Source of the DNA: Streptosporangium album
GTDB taxonomy: Bacteria > Actinomycetota > Actinomycetes > Streptosporangiales > Streptosporangiaceae
Assembly: GCF_014203795.1 (NCBI RefSeq)
Contig: NZ_JACHJU010000005.1
Span: 310,001 to 374,000, forward strand
Length of the DNA: 64,000 nucleotides
Reading direction: 5' to 3'
The notes under the pieces are model-generated. The model was not told where the DNA came from. It saw only the letters and a list, made by a program, of their open reading frames with translations, and did no database searches. Shown piece by piece: positions 9,206 to 17,306 of the stretch (its first letter is position 1; every line of letters begins with the position of its first letter). The position numbers and the translations under genes are program-made.

Positions 9206-9712
9206 ATGTTAACCGGTCATGTGCTGCTTGGCCTCCTCGTCGAGCGCCCGAAGCATGGCTACGAGCTCAAGAAGGAGCACGATCACCGCCTGGCCGGCGC
9301 CAAGCCGCTGGCCTACGGGCAGGTCTACGCCACGCTGCAGCGGCTGGAACGCGACGGCTTCGCGGAGGTCGCGGAGACGCAGCAGGAGGGCGGTCCCGAG
9401 CGGACTATGTACGCGATCACCGACAGCGGCCGGGTGGAGCTGGCCCGGTGGCTGAACACCGTGGAGCCACCGGCGCCGTATGTCGCCAGCTCGCTGTTCG
9501 CCCGCGTCGCCGTTGCCGGAAAGGGCACTGATGGGTATCTCGTACGGCAGCGCGAGGCACACCTGGCCCGCATGCGGGAGCTGACCGCCGCGAAGGCGTC
9601 CGGCGCGCCCGCCCAGGTGCTGGCGGCCGACTACGCGCTCCAGCACCTCGACGCCGACCTGCGCTGGATCGAGACCGCACTCTCGCGGCTGAAGGAGGAG
9701 AACGGTGCTTGA
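9206..9712 (+). CDS. PadR-family transcriptional repressor
   Basis: 168 residues. The winged helix-turn-helix is at residues 1-85: LGLLVERPKHGYELKKEHD, then GQVYATLQRLERDGFAEV and a wing with ERTMYAITDSGR. The C-terminal part is helical and leucine rich, for dimerisation (vinculin-like PadR domain). It is the first gene of an operon with an ABC ATPase and permease; its last 8 nt overlap the ATPase start. This arrangement is usual for PadR repressors controlling drug exporters, induced when the exported compound binds. The 21-bp dyad over its own promoter is the likely target. Confidence 0.9.
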   Translation: MLTGHVLLGLLVERPKHGYELKKEHDHRLAGAKPLAYGQVYATLQRLERDGFAEVAETQQEGGPERTMYAITDSGRVELARWLNTVEPPAPYVASSLFARVAVAGKGTDGYLVRQREAHLARMRELTAAKASGAPAQVLAADYALQHLDADLRWIETALSRLKEENGA

Positions 9713-10370
9713 GGCCAGAGGCTTGGTGAAGTCGTTCGGCAGGACCAGGGCGCTGACAGGCGTCTCCCTCGAGATCGCAGAGGGCGAGATCGTCGCGATC
9801 ACCGGGCCGAGCGGATCGGGCAAGTCGACGTTGCTGTACTGCCTGGCCGGGATCATCCGCCCGGAGTCCGGCGAGGTCGTCCTGGACGGCAGGCGGATCG
9901 ACACGCTGGCCGAGGCGGAGCTGACCAAGCTGCGTCGCGAGAGCTTCGGCGTGGTCTTTCAGTTCGGCGAGCTGGTGCCCGAGCTCACCGCGGCGGAGAA
10001 CGTCGCGTTGCCGATGCGGTTCAACCGGCACGGCAGGCAGGAGTCGATGAACGGCGCGGCGGACCGGCTGGCCCGGCTGGGGGTGTCCGACTGCGCCGAT
10101 CAGCGGCCCGGTGAGCTGTCCGGGGGCCAGCTGCAGCGGGTGGCCGTCGCGCGTGCGCTGGTGACCGGCCCGCGCGTGGTCTTCGCCGACGAACCCACCG
10201 GAGCGCTGGACACGCTCGGCGGCGAGTAGGTGATGAGCGCACTGCTCGGCGCGGCCCGCGCCAGCCGTACCACCGTTGTCCTGGTCACCCACGACAACCG
10301 GGTGGCCGCCTACGCCGACCGGGAGATCGCCTTGCACGACGGGGCCGTGCTGGCGGGGATCAACCAATGA
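9705..10370 (+). pseudogene. ABC exporter ATPase interrupted by an in-frame amber codon
   Basis: GTG 9705 overlaps the padR end and has AAGGAGGAG upstream. Walker A GPSGSGKST, Q-loop QFGEL, signature LSGGQLQR and Walker B VVFADEPTGALD are all present, as in MacB/LolD-type ATPases. At 10227-10229 the frame reads GAG-TAG-GTG where relatives read Glu-Gln-Val, so a CAG to TAG change is likely. The same frame stays open to TGA 10368-10370 and encodes the H-loop (VVLVTHDNR) and the normal C-terminus. As written the product stops at residue 174 without the H-loop and should not hydrolyse ATP. Readthrough or a base-call error are the alternatives. The end overlaps the permease start in an ATGA. Confidence 0.8.
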
Positions 10371-11596
10371 TCACTGTCATGCGGATGCTGAACAGGGGAC
10401 GGTCGCGGGCCGAGCGGGTACGCGCCTGGCTGGTCGCCGCAGGTGCGGGAGCGGCGACGTTCCTGGTCTGCACGGCTGTCAGCCTGGCGGACTTCCAGGA
10501 CGAGGGCGGCTCGCTGACCGGGCTCGGTCTGGCCCTGCTGGCCCTGCCGGTCGCCGGCCTGGTCCACCAGGCCAACCGGCTGGCCTCGGCCACCAGGGAG
10601 CGACGGCTGGCGGCCCTGCGGCTGGCCGGGGCCACGCCGGACGACGTGCGGCGGCTGGGTGCTCTGGAAGGCGGCTGGCTGGCGCTGCTCGGCTCGCTGG
10701 GCGGCGCCGCGGTCTACGTGGTCACCCATCTCGCCGGGCCGCTGCCGCAGGTGCCGGTGATCATGGCCGCGGTGACGCTCGGTGGGGTCCAGTCAGGGGC
10801 ACGCGCCAGCCGGCACGTCGTCGCCTCGCCGCTGGGCGTAGTCCGCCGTTCGCGCCTGCGGGGGCCGAGAGTGCGAGACCTGCTCCTCGTTGTGGCAGGT
10901 GTCGGCCTCTTCACTCTCGGAGCCGTGCTGAAGGGCCGCTTCCCGCTCTTCGGGCCATACGGGTCGGCCCTGGCCATGACGGCCGGGCTGGTGCTCCTGC
11001 TGTTCGGCGTGACCCTGGCCACGACCTGGCTGATCAGGGTGTACGCCCGCCGGGCTGGTCGACGGGCCGGGTCCCCGGAGATGCTGCTGGCCGCGCGGCT
11101 GGTCGAGGCGGACCCGAGGGCGTGGGCCAGGGCTCTGTCCGTGGTGAGCCTGACAGTGTTTTTCGGCGCGGGCGCCGGAGCCCAGCAGGCGGGCGTCGGC
11201 TATTCCCACGCCCACGCGCTCGTGGATCTCGCGCTCCTGGTGGCCCTGGTGACCTCGGCGGTCGCCCTGGTGGTGCATCAGGCGGAGGAGCTGATCGATC
11301 ATCGCCGCTCGTTCGCCGCGCTGGCCGCCTCCGGGGTGCCGGAGCGGGCGCTGGGCGGGGTGCTCGTACGGCAGGCGGTCATCGCCGCGCTGCCGGTCTG
11401 CGTCGTGGCGGCTGTCTCGGGAACGGCGGTGGTGGTCCTGCCCCTGACGGAGGTCTACCAAGTTCAGTGGCTCGGCTGGGCGGCCGCCAGGGCCGTGGCC
11501 ATGGCGGGCATCGGGGTTCTCGCCGCGGTGCTCGTGGCTCTGGCGGCCCGCCCGCTGCTGCGCGGTGCCCTTCGTCTGGAGGAACTGCGCGCCTAG
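10367..11596 (+). CDS. FtsX-like ABC permease
   Basis: 409 residues, about eight membrane spans. It starts inside the ATGA overlap with the ATPase frame, so translation is coupled. The pattern RERRLAALRLAGATPDDVRRLGALEGG followed by spans, and again SFAALAASGVPERALGGVLVRQ near residue 315, is the duplicated FtsX/MacB permease core with its cytoplasmic coupling loop. It lacks the large extracellular MacB domain, as do many actinobacterial two-gene exporters of peptides or drugs. It depends on the adjacent, interrupted ATPase, so the exporter is probably inactive unless the amber codon is read through. Confidence 0.85.
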   Translation: MITVMRMLNRGRSRAERVRAWLVAAGAGAATFLVCTAVSLADFQDEGGSLTGLGLALLALPVAGLVHQANRLASATRERRLAALRLAGATPDDVRRLGALEGGWLALLGSLGGAAVYVVTHLAGPLPQVPVIMAAVTLGGVQSGARASRHVVASPLGVVRRSRLRGPRVRDLLLVVAGVGLFTLGAVLKGRFPLFGPYGSALAMTAGLVLLLFGVTLATTWLIRVYARRAGRRAGSPEMLLAARLVEADPRAWARALSVVSLTVFFGAGAGAQQAGVGYSHAHALVDLALLVALVTSAVALVVHQAEELIDHRRSFAALAASGVPERALGGVLVRQAVIAALPVCVVAAVSGTAVVVLPLTEVYQVQWLGWAAARAVAMAGIGVLAAVLVALAARPLLRGALRLEELRA

Positions 11597-11725
11597 ATCC
11601 TTGCTGACGAGGACTTTGGTAGTTGGGCAGCGTTTTCAGGCCGCTGAGGGCAGGCGCGCTTGGGCGAGCCGGTCGTTGAGGTGGTGTTCGGTGGAACGCA
11701 TGGCGTTGGTGAGTTCGGGCGGGGT

Positions 11726-13018
11726 CTGAGAGCCTTCTGACAAAGGATTTGGTCGCTGAGGCCGGGCCAGGGATGCCCTGGTCGAGGCCATCTTCGAGTG
11801 ATACGCCCGCGAACAGGAGCGGGCTCCTGATAGCTGAGGTGTTGTCTACGCAACTCAGCGGCCAGGAGCCCGTGGTTGTCTGTCTACACGCCCGCGTCCT
11901 CAGACGCCGGTGGTTGCGCCTCACCGGGGTGCCGATGTCATGGCCGGAAGCCGTCATATCCGTCGGATCTGACCGATGCCGAATGGGCGGTGCTGGAAGG
12001 CGAGGCGCGGCCGGTGATGGCCGAGCTGGTCGCGACCACGGGCAGGCCGATGGTCCATGACCTGCGAGCAGTACTGGACGCGATCACCTATGTGACCCGG
12101 TACGGGATCGAGTGGCGGGCCCTGCCGGTCGACTTCCCGCCGCATGAGGCGATCTACGCGTTCTTCCTGCGCTGGTCTGGGCGGGGCCTGCCCGAACGGC
12201 TTGCCGGGCGGCTGCGCGGCCGCCTGCGTGTCCTGGCCGGACGCGGCGAGCTGCCCACGGCGGGCTGCCTCGACTCCCAGACCGTCAAGGCAGCCGAGAC
12301 CGTCGGGGCCGCGGCCTGCGGGTATGACGCAGGCAAGAAGATCAAGGGGCAGAAGCGGCATGTCGCGGTCGACACGCTCGGGCTGCTGCTGTGCGTGATC
12401 GTCACCGCCGCGTCGGTCCAAGACCGTGACGGCGCGCACCCGTTGCCGACCTGGCCGCGGGAGAAGTTCTCCACCATCGCGCTGGTGTGGGCGGACGGCG
12501 GCTACGCCTGCTCGCCTGGGCACGCGACGTGCCACGCCTGACCGTCACCGTCGTCAAGCGCTCCGACGACCTGCGCGGCTTCGTCGTCCTGCCCCGCAGG
12601 TGGGTGGTGGAACGAACATTCGCCTGGCCGGCCCGCTACCGCCGGCTGGTGCGGATCTACGAACGCGAGCCCGAACACCACGAGGCCCTGATCTGGTGGG
12701 CCACCGTGCACCGGATGACCCGCCGCCTGACCCGCGAACTGGCAGGCCGACCGCCCCATGGCCGCTGGAGCGACCCGCCCCCGCTTGCGGACCTGTCCAG
12801 TCCCGACCGGCGCGGCAAGGTCCTGGAACTCCTGGCCGCCCAGCCCTGGCGGGCCTGGAAGGGAACCGAACTGGCCGCCATCCTCGGAATCGCGAACATC
12901 AACAGCTTCCGCGTCCAACTGTCCCAATGGTCACACCAGGGCTACATCAACAAGATCGGACCAGCCCTCTACGGCCCCATGCCCACGAGCACTTAAGCCT
13001 TTGTCAGCAGGCTCTCAG
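11726..13018 (+). mobile_element. IS5-family insertion sequence (about 1.29 kb)
   Basis: The ends are 21-bp inverted repeats: 11726-11746 starts CTGAGAGCCTTCTGACAAAG, and 12998-13018 is its reverse complement with one mismatch. The bases GT flank both ends (11724-11725 and 13019-13020), a possible 2-bp target duplication. Inside is one DDE transposase frame split by a frameshift. The right end lies directly against the first cysteine codons of the zinc-ribbon gene, so insertion removed that gene's start. Confidence 0.8.
11876..12996 (+). pseudogene. IS5-type DDE transposase with frameshift
   Basis: The first part (to about 12510) has the IS5/DUF4096 N-terminus YPSDLTDAEWAVL, the first Asp in CLDSQTVKAAE and the second Asp in VWADGGYA. 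The frame then breaks: continuation LLAWARDVPRLTVTVVKR and the catalytic Glu in VVERTFAW lie in another frame that ends at 12996. A small deletion after GGYA explains this better than programmed frameshifting, since no slippery run is present and several family residues are missing. The second frame carries an extra C-terminal winged-helix-like segment (LLAAQPWRAWKGTELAAILG) not typical of IS5 transposases. A TTG at 11876 is the only start in the ORF frame. Confidence 0.75.
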
Positions 13019-13019
13019 G

Positions 13020-15101
13020 TGCTGCGAGTGCTCCGGTCCGGCTCGCATCTACCGGCGCACCCGCACCGGCGAGGCGATCTGCGGCGACTGCTGGCGGCCG
13101 CCCGACGGCGACCCGGTCGATCTGATCTGCCAGGCCATCGCGGCCGTCGCCCCGGAGGGGGAGCCTGCGGCCGTCCGCCATGCTGTCGAGTCGGTCGTTC
13201 CCGTCGGCAACGTCTACCTGATGTTCCGGCTGCTCTGGGAGATCGAGGACACCCCGGGCATACTGACCGGCGAGGGCGCACAAGCGTCCGCGCGGGCCGC
13301 CCGGCTGATTACCGCGCTCACTGCCGCCGGAGTCCCTGTCCCCGCACCGGCCTGCCCCGGCTGCGGCCAGATCCGGCCGCTGATCCAAGTGCTGGGCGGC
13401 CGCCGCTGCTGCCTGCATTGTTACCGCAAGGCGAACTCCACCGCCTGCGGGCGCTGCGGCAGGGACAGGGCGATCGCGACGCGCCGCCCGGACGGGACCC
13501 CGCTGTGTTCGATCTGCATGCGTCACGAAGCCGACCGGCTAATCACCTGTTTCCTCTGCGACCGCGTCTGCCCTCTCCGCCGATCCACCAAAGATGGGCC
13601 GCTCTGCGGCACCTGCTACCGGCCGACCATGCAGACCTGCTCGTTCTGCGGCAAAGGGCCTCGACGCTGCTACCGGGCAGCGACCGGGATGCCCCGCTGC
13701 GACACGTGCTCCCGGGCCCGTCGGCACTGCGTGGGTTGCGGCAAGGACAAGTACGCCGCGGCCCGCACCGAGGACGGCCACTTCTGTGAGACTTGCTGGC
13801 AGAAGAACCCGATCTCGTTCAATCCCTGTCGGCTCTGCGGGACGGTCGAGTATCTGCACAGCTACGGCCGCTGCCACGGCTGTGTGCACGACCAGAAGGT
13901 CCATGAAGCGCTCTCCCGAGACGGCGTCCTGCGGCCCGAACTCGAACCGGTTCGCGATGTCCTGCTCGCTCACGGCCCGAAGACAGGCCTGCGTTGGCTG
14001 GAGCGTGCCGGTGCCCGCATGGTGCTGGACGCGCTCGCTGATGGCACCTGCCCGCTCACCCATGAGGGCCTGGACGCCTTCCTGCCGAACAGGTCCGTGG
14101 CCTTCCTGCGGGCCGCCCTGGTCACAGCCAGGGTGCTGCCCGAGCGAGACGAACGGTTCACCGCCTTGGAACGGTGGATCACCTCGACGGCCGAGGCCGT
14201 CCCCGACGACGGCGAACGCAAGCTCGTCCAGCGCTTCGCGACTTGGCACCATCTGCGACGCGTTCGCCGCGAGGCCCAGGGCCGCCCGATCACCTCGCCC
14301 CAGGCGATCTCGGTTCGGGCCGGCATCCGCGCCGCCGTCACCCTGCTGGTCTGGTTGCGGGAACACGGCACCGAACTCCGACTCTGCACCCAGGGTCACC
14401 TGGACGAGTGGATAGCCACCGGGACCACGACCCGCTACGATGCCCGCGGCTTCATCGAGTGGTGTCGCCGGAACCGGCACATCGGCAAGGGACTACAGAT
14501 CCCGGCCCGGGTGAAGCTGAGTCTCGTCCAGCCGACCGACGAGGACGACCGGTGGGCACTCAGCCGCCGCCTCATGCACGACGACGCCATCGCCATCGAG
14601 GACCGGTTCGCCGGGCTCCTCGTCCTGCTCTACGCCCAGCCCCTCACCGTGATCTGCCGACTACCGGTCACCGGCGTGGTGATCGAGGGAGCGAAGATCT
14701 CGCTGCTGCTGGGCGAGAGGCCCCTGCTGCTGCCCGACCACCTGGACAAGATCACACGGCAGCTTCTCGCGCGGCGTCGCGGGCACGTCACCATCGGCGT
14801 CACCGAGGATTCACCCTGGTTCTTCCCTGGCGCCCTCGCCGGAGGGCACCTCAGCGACTTCCACCTGGGAACCCGGCTGAAACGCCTGGGCATCTACTCC
14901 CGTTCCGGCCGGACATCCGCCCTCATGAGCCTCTCCACCCAGTTACCGGCCGCAGTCCTCACGGAACTGCTGGGAATCAGCCCCGAGACCGCCACCGCCT
15001 GGACCCAGGCCGGCGGCAACTGGGCCCGCTACGCGGCTCAACTCCCTGACCGACCCAACCCCAGAACCTTAGATGTCATCTCATCTGCTGTCGCCGCCTA
15101 G
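13020..15101 (+). CDS. Multi-zinc-ribbon, tyrosine-recombinase-like protein, start removed by the IS
   Basis: About 693 codons remain. The N-terminal half carries at least seven paired CxxC knuckles (CCECSG/CGDC, CPGC/CCLHC, CGRC/CSIC, CFLC/CGTC, CSFC/CDTC, CVGC/CETC, CRLC/CHGC), a string of zinc ribbons. The C-terminal 350 residues are helical and end with DRFAGLLVLLYAQPLTVICR, then ALMSLSTQLPAAVLTELLGI and WARYAAQL, which follow the layout of a tyrosine recombinase catalytic domain but lack a clear Arg-His-Arg-Tyr set. Large proteins of this kind occur in actinomycetes without assigned function. The first Cys codons abut the IS right repeat and no start codon exists in this frame nearby, so it is probably silent unless read from inside the IS. 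A 15-bp inverted repeat overlaps its stop. Confidence 0.65.
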   Translation, partial: CCECSGPARIYRRTRTGEAICGDCWRPPDGDPVDLICQAIAAVAPEGEPAAVRHAVESVVPVGNVYLMFRLLWEIEDTPGILTGEGAQASARAARLITALTAAGVPVPAPACPGCGQIRPLIQVLGGRRCCLHCYRKANSTACGRCGRDRAIATRRPDGTPLCSICMRHEADRLITCFLCDRVCPLRRSTKDGPLCGTCYRPTMQTCSFCGKGPRRCYRAATGMPRCDTCSRARRHCVGCGKDKYAAARTEDGHFCETCWQKNPISFNPCRLCGTVEYLHSYGRCHGCVHDQKVHEALSRDGVLRPELEPVRDVLLAHGPKTGLRWLERAGARMVLDALADGTCPLTHEGLDAFLPNRSVAFLRAALVTARVLPERDERFTALERWITSTAEAVPDDGERKLVQRFATWHHLRRVRREAQGRPITSPQAISVRAGIRAAVTLLVWLREHGTELRLCTQGHLDEWIATGTTTRYDARGFIEWCRRNRHIGKGLQIPARVKLSLVQPTDEDDRWALSRRLMHDDAIAIEDRFAGLLVLLYAQPLTVICRLPVTGVVIEGAKISLLLGERPLLLPDHLDKITRQLLARRRGHVTIGVTEDSPWFFPGALAGGHLSDFHLGTRLKRLGIYSRSGRTSALMSLSTQLPAAVLTELLGISPETATAWTQAGGNWARYAAQLPDRPNPRTLDVISSAVAA

Positions 15102-15120
15102 CAGGTGAGATGACATCTAA
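15069..15120. repeat. Perfect 15-bp inverted repeat spanning a gene end
   Basis: TTAGATGTCATCTCA at 15069-15083 and its exact reverse complement at 15106-15120 enclose 22 nt that hold a further CTGC/GCAG pair and the stop codon of the zinc-ribbon gene. It could be a terminator (no U tract) or, given the neighbouring recombinase-like protein, a recombination or binding site. Confidence 0.7.
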
Positions 15121-15185
15121 GAATATGGTCCTACCTGGGCAGACTCTCAGAGCGCTCCAGACAACCGGGATTCAGCTGCGCCTGC

Positions 15186-16034
15186 TCATTTCTTCGCGGA
15201 GCTCGTGAGGAATCGGATGATCAGATCGGTGAGGTCGCCGGGCTGTTCCGCGACCATGTTGTGGCTCGCGGCCAGCTCGGTCACGTGAACGGTGCCCGGG
15301 AGGTCGTGAAGGTCGCGCCGTACCCCTCGGCGGAAGGCAGCCATGAGCTCACCGCCGTCCATTCCCGCCGGGTCCCGGTCGGACAGGACCACCAGCGCGG
15401 GGCACGTCACCGCGCGGAGGAGGGGGATCGCATCGCGAAACTCCGGCGCGTAGCGCAGCGCCGCCAGAGTCTCCGGGCCAGGGCGAAGATAGCTGTGGCC
15501 GTCGCAGGTGGTGAGGGCCCTTTGGGGGAGCATCGGCGCCTGCTCGGCGGGGACCGGCCGGCCCATCACCGCGGCCTGAGTGTCGAAGGTGGCCTTGAGC
15601 TGGTCGAGGGCCGTCTTGAGCGCGTCCTGCGCCATGCCCGGATAGTTGCCTGGGTCGTTCTCCGCGGACCTGAGGCCGTCGAGGTTGACGATCGCCGGGC
15701 ATCCGGGGTGGCGTCGCGCCCACATAATGGCGAGCATGCCGCCGAGAGAGTGGCCCACGATCGCCGGACGGTCCAGGCGGAAATGCTTGACCACGGCATC
15801 AAGGTCGCCGAGAACCGCGTCCCACTCCCAAGGACCGTCCCCGGACAGCCCATGGCCGCGCAAGTCCATGGCCACGACCCGGTGCCTTCGCGCGAGGAGC
15901 GGTGCGAGCGCGTCCCAGGCTTCGAGCGTCCCGCCCAGCCCATGAAGGAGCAATACGGCGGGGCCGTCCCCGCCGTGGTCGCGGGCCGCCAGAGGAGTGA
16001 CATGGTCAGTGATGGTGATGTCCTGAGGGGACAC
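15186..16034 (-). CDS. Alpha/beta hydrolase
   Basis: 282 residues. Oxyanion segment HGLGGTLEAW (31-40), nucleophile elbow GHSLGG with Ser 96, an acid in VVLSDRDPAG near 219-221 and the catalytic His in ASHNMV near 258. The order and spacing are those of the Abhydrolase_1 esterase/epoxide-hydrolase-like family; the cap region between strands 6 and 7 is about 60 residues. Substrate unknown. Its ATG lies 28 nt inside the upstream HTH gene, so the two are translationally coupled and share a promoter. Confidence 0.87.
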   Translation of the reverse strand: MSPQDITITDHVTPLAARDHGGDGPAVLLLHGLGGTLEAWDALAPLLARRHRVVAMDLRGHGLSGDGPWEWDAVLGDLDAVVKHFRLDRPAIVGHSLGGMLAIMWARRHPGCPAIVNLDGLRSAENDPGNYPGMAQDALKTALDQLKATFDTQAAVMGRPVPAEQAPMLPQRALTTCDGHSYLRPGPETLAALRYAPEFRDAIPLLRAVTCPALVVLSDRDPAGMDGGELMAAFRRGVRRDLHDLPGTVHVTELAASHNMVAEQPGDLTDLIIRFLTSSAKK

Positions 16035-16506
16035 GCTGCTCCTTTGGTTGGTTGAGCCGGGCGCGTACGGACTCCGTGGTCACCCCGCCGTCGGGATGGC
16101 GTTCGAGCTTCGCGCGCTTGACGAGGTCGTGAACCCCCTGGCGGGTGATGCCGAGCATGGCCGCGGCCGTGGCGTACGGCACGGCCGCGGACCCCGGGTG
16201 CCCCGCGCGGCGGGCGACGGCCTGCCCGAAGGCTGAACGCCACCACGCCTCTGGCGGGTCGAACGGCTCGTTGCTAGGGAAGGCCGCCGCGATCAGCCGC
16301 GCCGCCGTACGGACCGCGAGCTTGTCATCTGGGCCGAGCAGCTGTGCCGCCCATACCTCGGCCTCGATGCGCAGGCGTTTCCGTATCGGCCGGACCTGAG
16401 CATCCGACTCGAAAAGGATCTCGAGCGGGTCGACGATCCGGGTTTCCATCAGCCGGACGAGCTCTCCGGCCAGTTCGACGTGCTCTGCCGTACTCGCATG
16501 GTTCAC
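16006..16506 (-). CDS. Putative helix-turn-helix DNA-binding protein
   Basis: 166 residues, GTG start 8 nt after a promoter -10 box, so probably leaderless. The N-terminal 90 residues are helical (LAGELVRLMETRIVDPLEIL). Residues about 105-150, PYATAAAMLGITRQGVHDLVKRAKLERHPDGGVTTESVRARL, form an excisionase/MerR-like HTH with a wing. The C-terminus ends SGHHHH, a natural run of four histidines that may bind metal. It overlaps the hydrolase gene by 29 nt. It may regulate its own operon: a CTTGAC/GTCAAG inverted repeat surrounds its promoter. Function otherwise unknown. Confidence 0.7.
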   Translation of the reverse strand: MNHASTAEHVELAGELVRLMETRIVDPLEILFESDAQVRPIRKRLRIEAEVWAAQLLGPDDKLAVRTAARLIAAAFPSNEPFDPPEAWWRSAFGQAVARRAGHPGSAAVPYATAAAMLGITRQGVHDLVKRAKLERHPDGGVTTESVRARLNQPKEQRVPSGHHHH

Positions 16507-16544
16507 TTGACGAACAATAGCAAGTACTTGGCAGAGTATGTCAA
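16507..16544 (-). promoter_or_regulatory. Promoter TTGACA-18-CTATTG for the HTH/hydrolase operon
   Basis: On the minus strand TTGACA (16544-16539) and CTATTG (16520-16515) are 18 nt apart, and GTG 16506 follows 8 nt later. The palindrome CAAGTACTTG sits in the spacer and CTTGAC/GTCAAG repeats flank the promoter, which suggests repression at this site. Confidence 0.55.
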
Positions 16545-16562
16545 GCAGAAAGGAAACGTCGT

Positions 16563-16757
16563 CCCAGGTCGCCTAGGCTGATCGGCGCCGCCGGCGTAGG
16601 CCGGATCGATGGTCGCGCGGTGGCCTGCATCAGTCCGGAGTGGCTGGTGAGGTTCCACACGGGTTATGCCGTCGACGCCGATGACTGGGCCGATGTCTCG
16701 GCCCTGTACGAACGGTTCGGTATCTCCATTCCTGGCGACTACCAGCGGTTCCGATAG
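16563..16757 (+). pseudogene. Nucleotidyltransferase C-terminal remnant
   Basis: The frame encodes GRIDGRAVACISPEWLVRFH, then TGYAVDADDWADVSALYERF and GISIPGDYQRFR before a stop. The pattern GR.V.C.SPE....HTGY..D..D..DV..L..RFG matches the C-terminus of aminoglycoside/lincosamide nucleotidyltransferase-like proteins. The catalytic N-terminal part is absent and there is no start codon, so this is a stump. Confidence 0.55.
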
Positions 16758-17060
16758 CGGCACCAAAGAAGCTCCAGCAGGCCATTCCGCTGCCTCTGTT
16801 AGCCGGGGTTGCCAGTACCGCCGCGACCGCGCTGGCCAAGGCCCTCGGCAGGTTGTGACCGGCCATCGGGTCTCAGCAAGACCCCGAGCGCGGGCCCTAT
16901 GCCTCCGATGGTGGTGACCAGCTCCCCGCCCGCTCCACCCGTCGGCGGTGCCGTTGGGGGCAGGTGAGTATTCCTGTGACGCCAGAGACGTCCACCCTTA
17001 CCGCATGATTACTTAACGTGCACAACTGAAGCTCTAAGTAATCAACGGAGGCGGATACAC
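16758..17060. other. Non-coding stretch with a 10-bp inverted repeat
   Basis: No gene seen. At 17006-17015 TGATTACTTA and at 17035-17044 its exact reverse complement TAAGTAATCA are 19 nt apart in an AT-rich island. A good ribosome site (CGGAGG) follows, so this may be an operator for a transcript entering the short frame at 17061. Confidence 0.5.
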
Positions 17061-17267
17061 GTGCACCTCCCCCCACGGCACACAGCACTCCTCGTCGGCA
17101 CACTCCCCGCCACTGCGGCAGCAGCACCCCCCGGAGGCGGCGTCAGCGCGCGGAAAGGCGCGGTCGGTCCGCAACACCCGCCGAGCGGCGGTGGGTTCGT
17201 GGCTGGCGTGGCGCCACGACCGCGGCCACGACGCGCCGGGCGACCGCTCCCGGTGACCGGCGGGTGA
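17061..17267 (+). CDS. Possible short secreted peptide or gene stump
   Basis: GTG 17061 has ACGGAGG 9 nt upstream and follows an operator-like dyad. The 68-residue product begins with a hydrophobic stretch TALLVGTLPATAAAA that resembles a signal peptide, then becomes Gly/Pro/Arg rich without recognisable structure. It may be the 5' end of a gene whose remainder was deleted. Low confidence. Confidence 0.3.
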   Translation: MHLPPRHTALLVGTLPATAAAAPPGGGVSARKGAVGPQHPPSGGGFVAGVAPRPRPRRAGRPLPVTGG

Positions 17268-17306
17268 GGCGCGGTGCTGAGGACGGCCAGGTGCGACAAT
17301 GCGCCT

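Noticed and set aside
10227..10370. TAG read as an unusual amino acid
   Set aside because: No pyrrolysine or suppressor genes are visible and other genes here use TAG as a normal stop (for example at 15099 and 35837 regions); a point mutation is more likely.
12480..12540. Programmed frameshifting in the IS5 transposase
   Set aside because: No slippery heptamer or downstream structure is evident, and family residues are missing at the joint, so a small deletion is simpler.
12426..13019. A long plus-strand frame entering the zinc-ribbon gene from inside the transposase
   Set aside because: Its first ~195 codons are the out-of-frame reading of the transposase and the composition (Arg/Pro rich) is that of a shadow frame; homology starts only after the IS right repeat.
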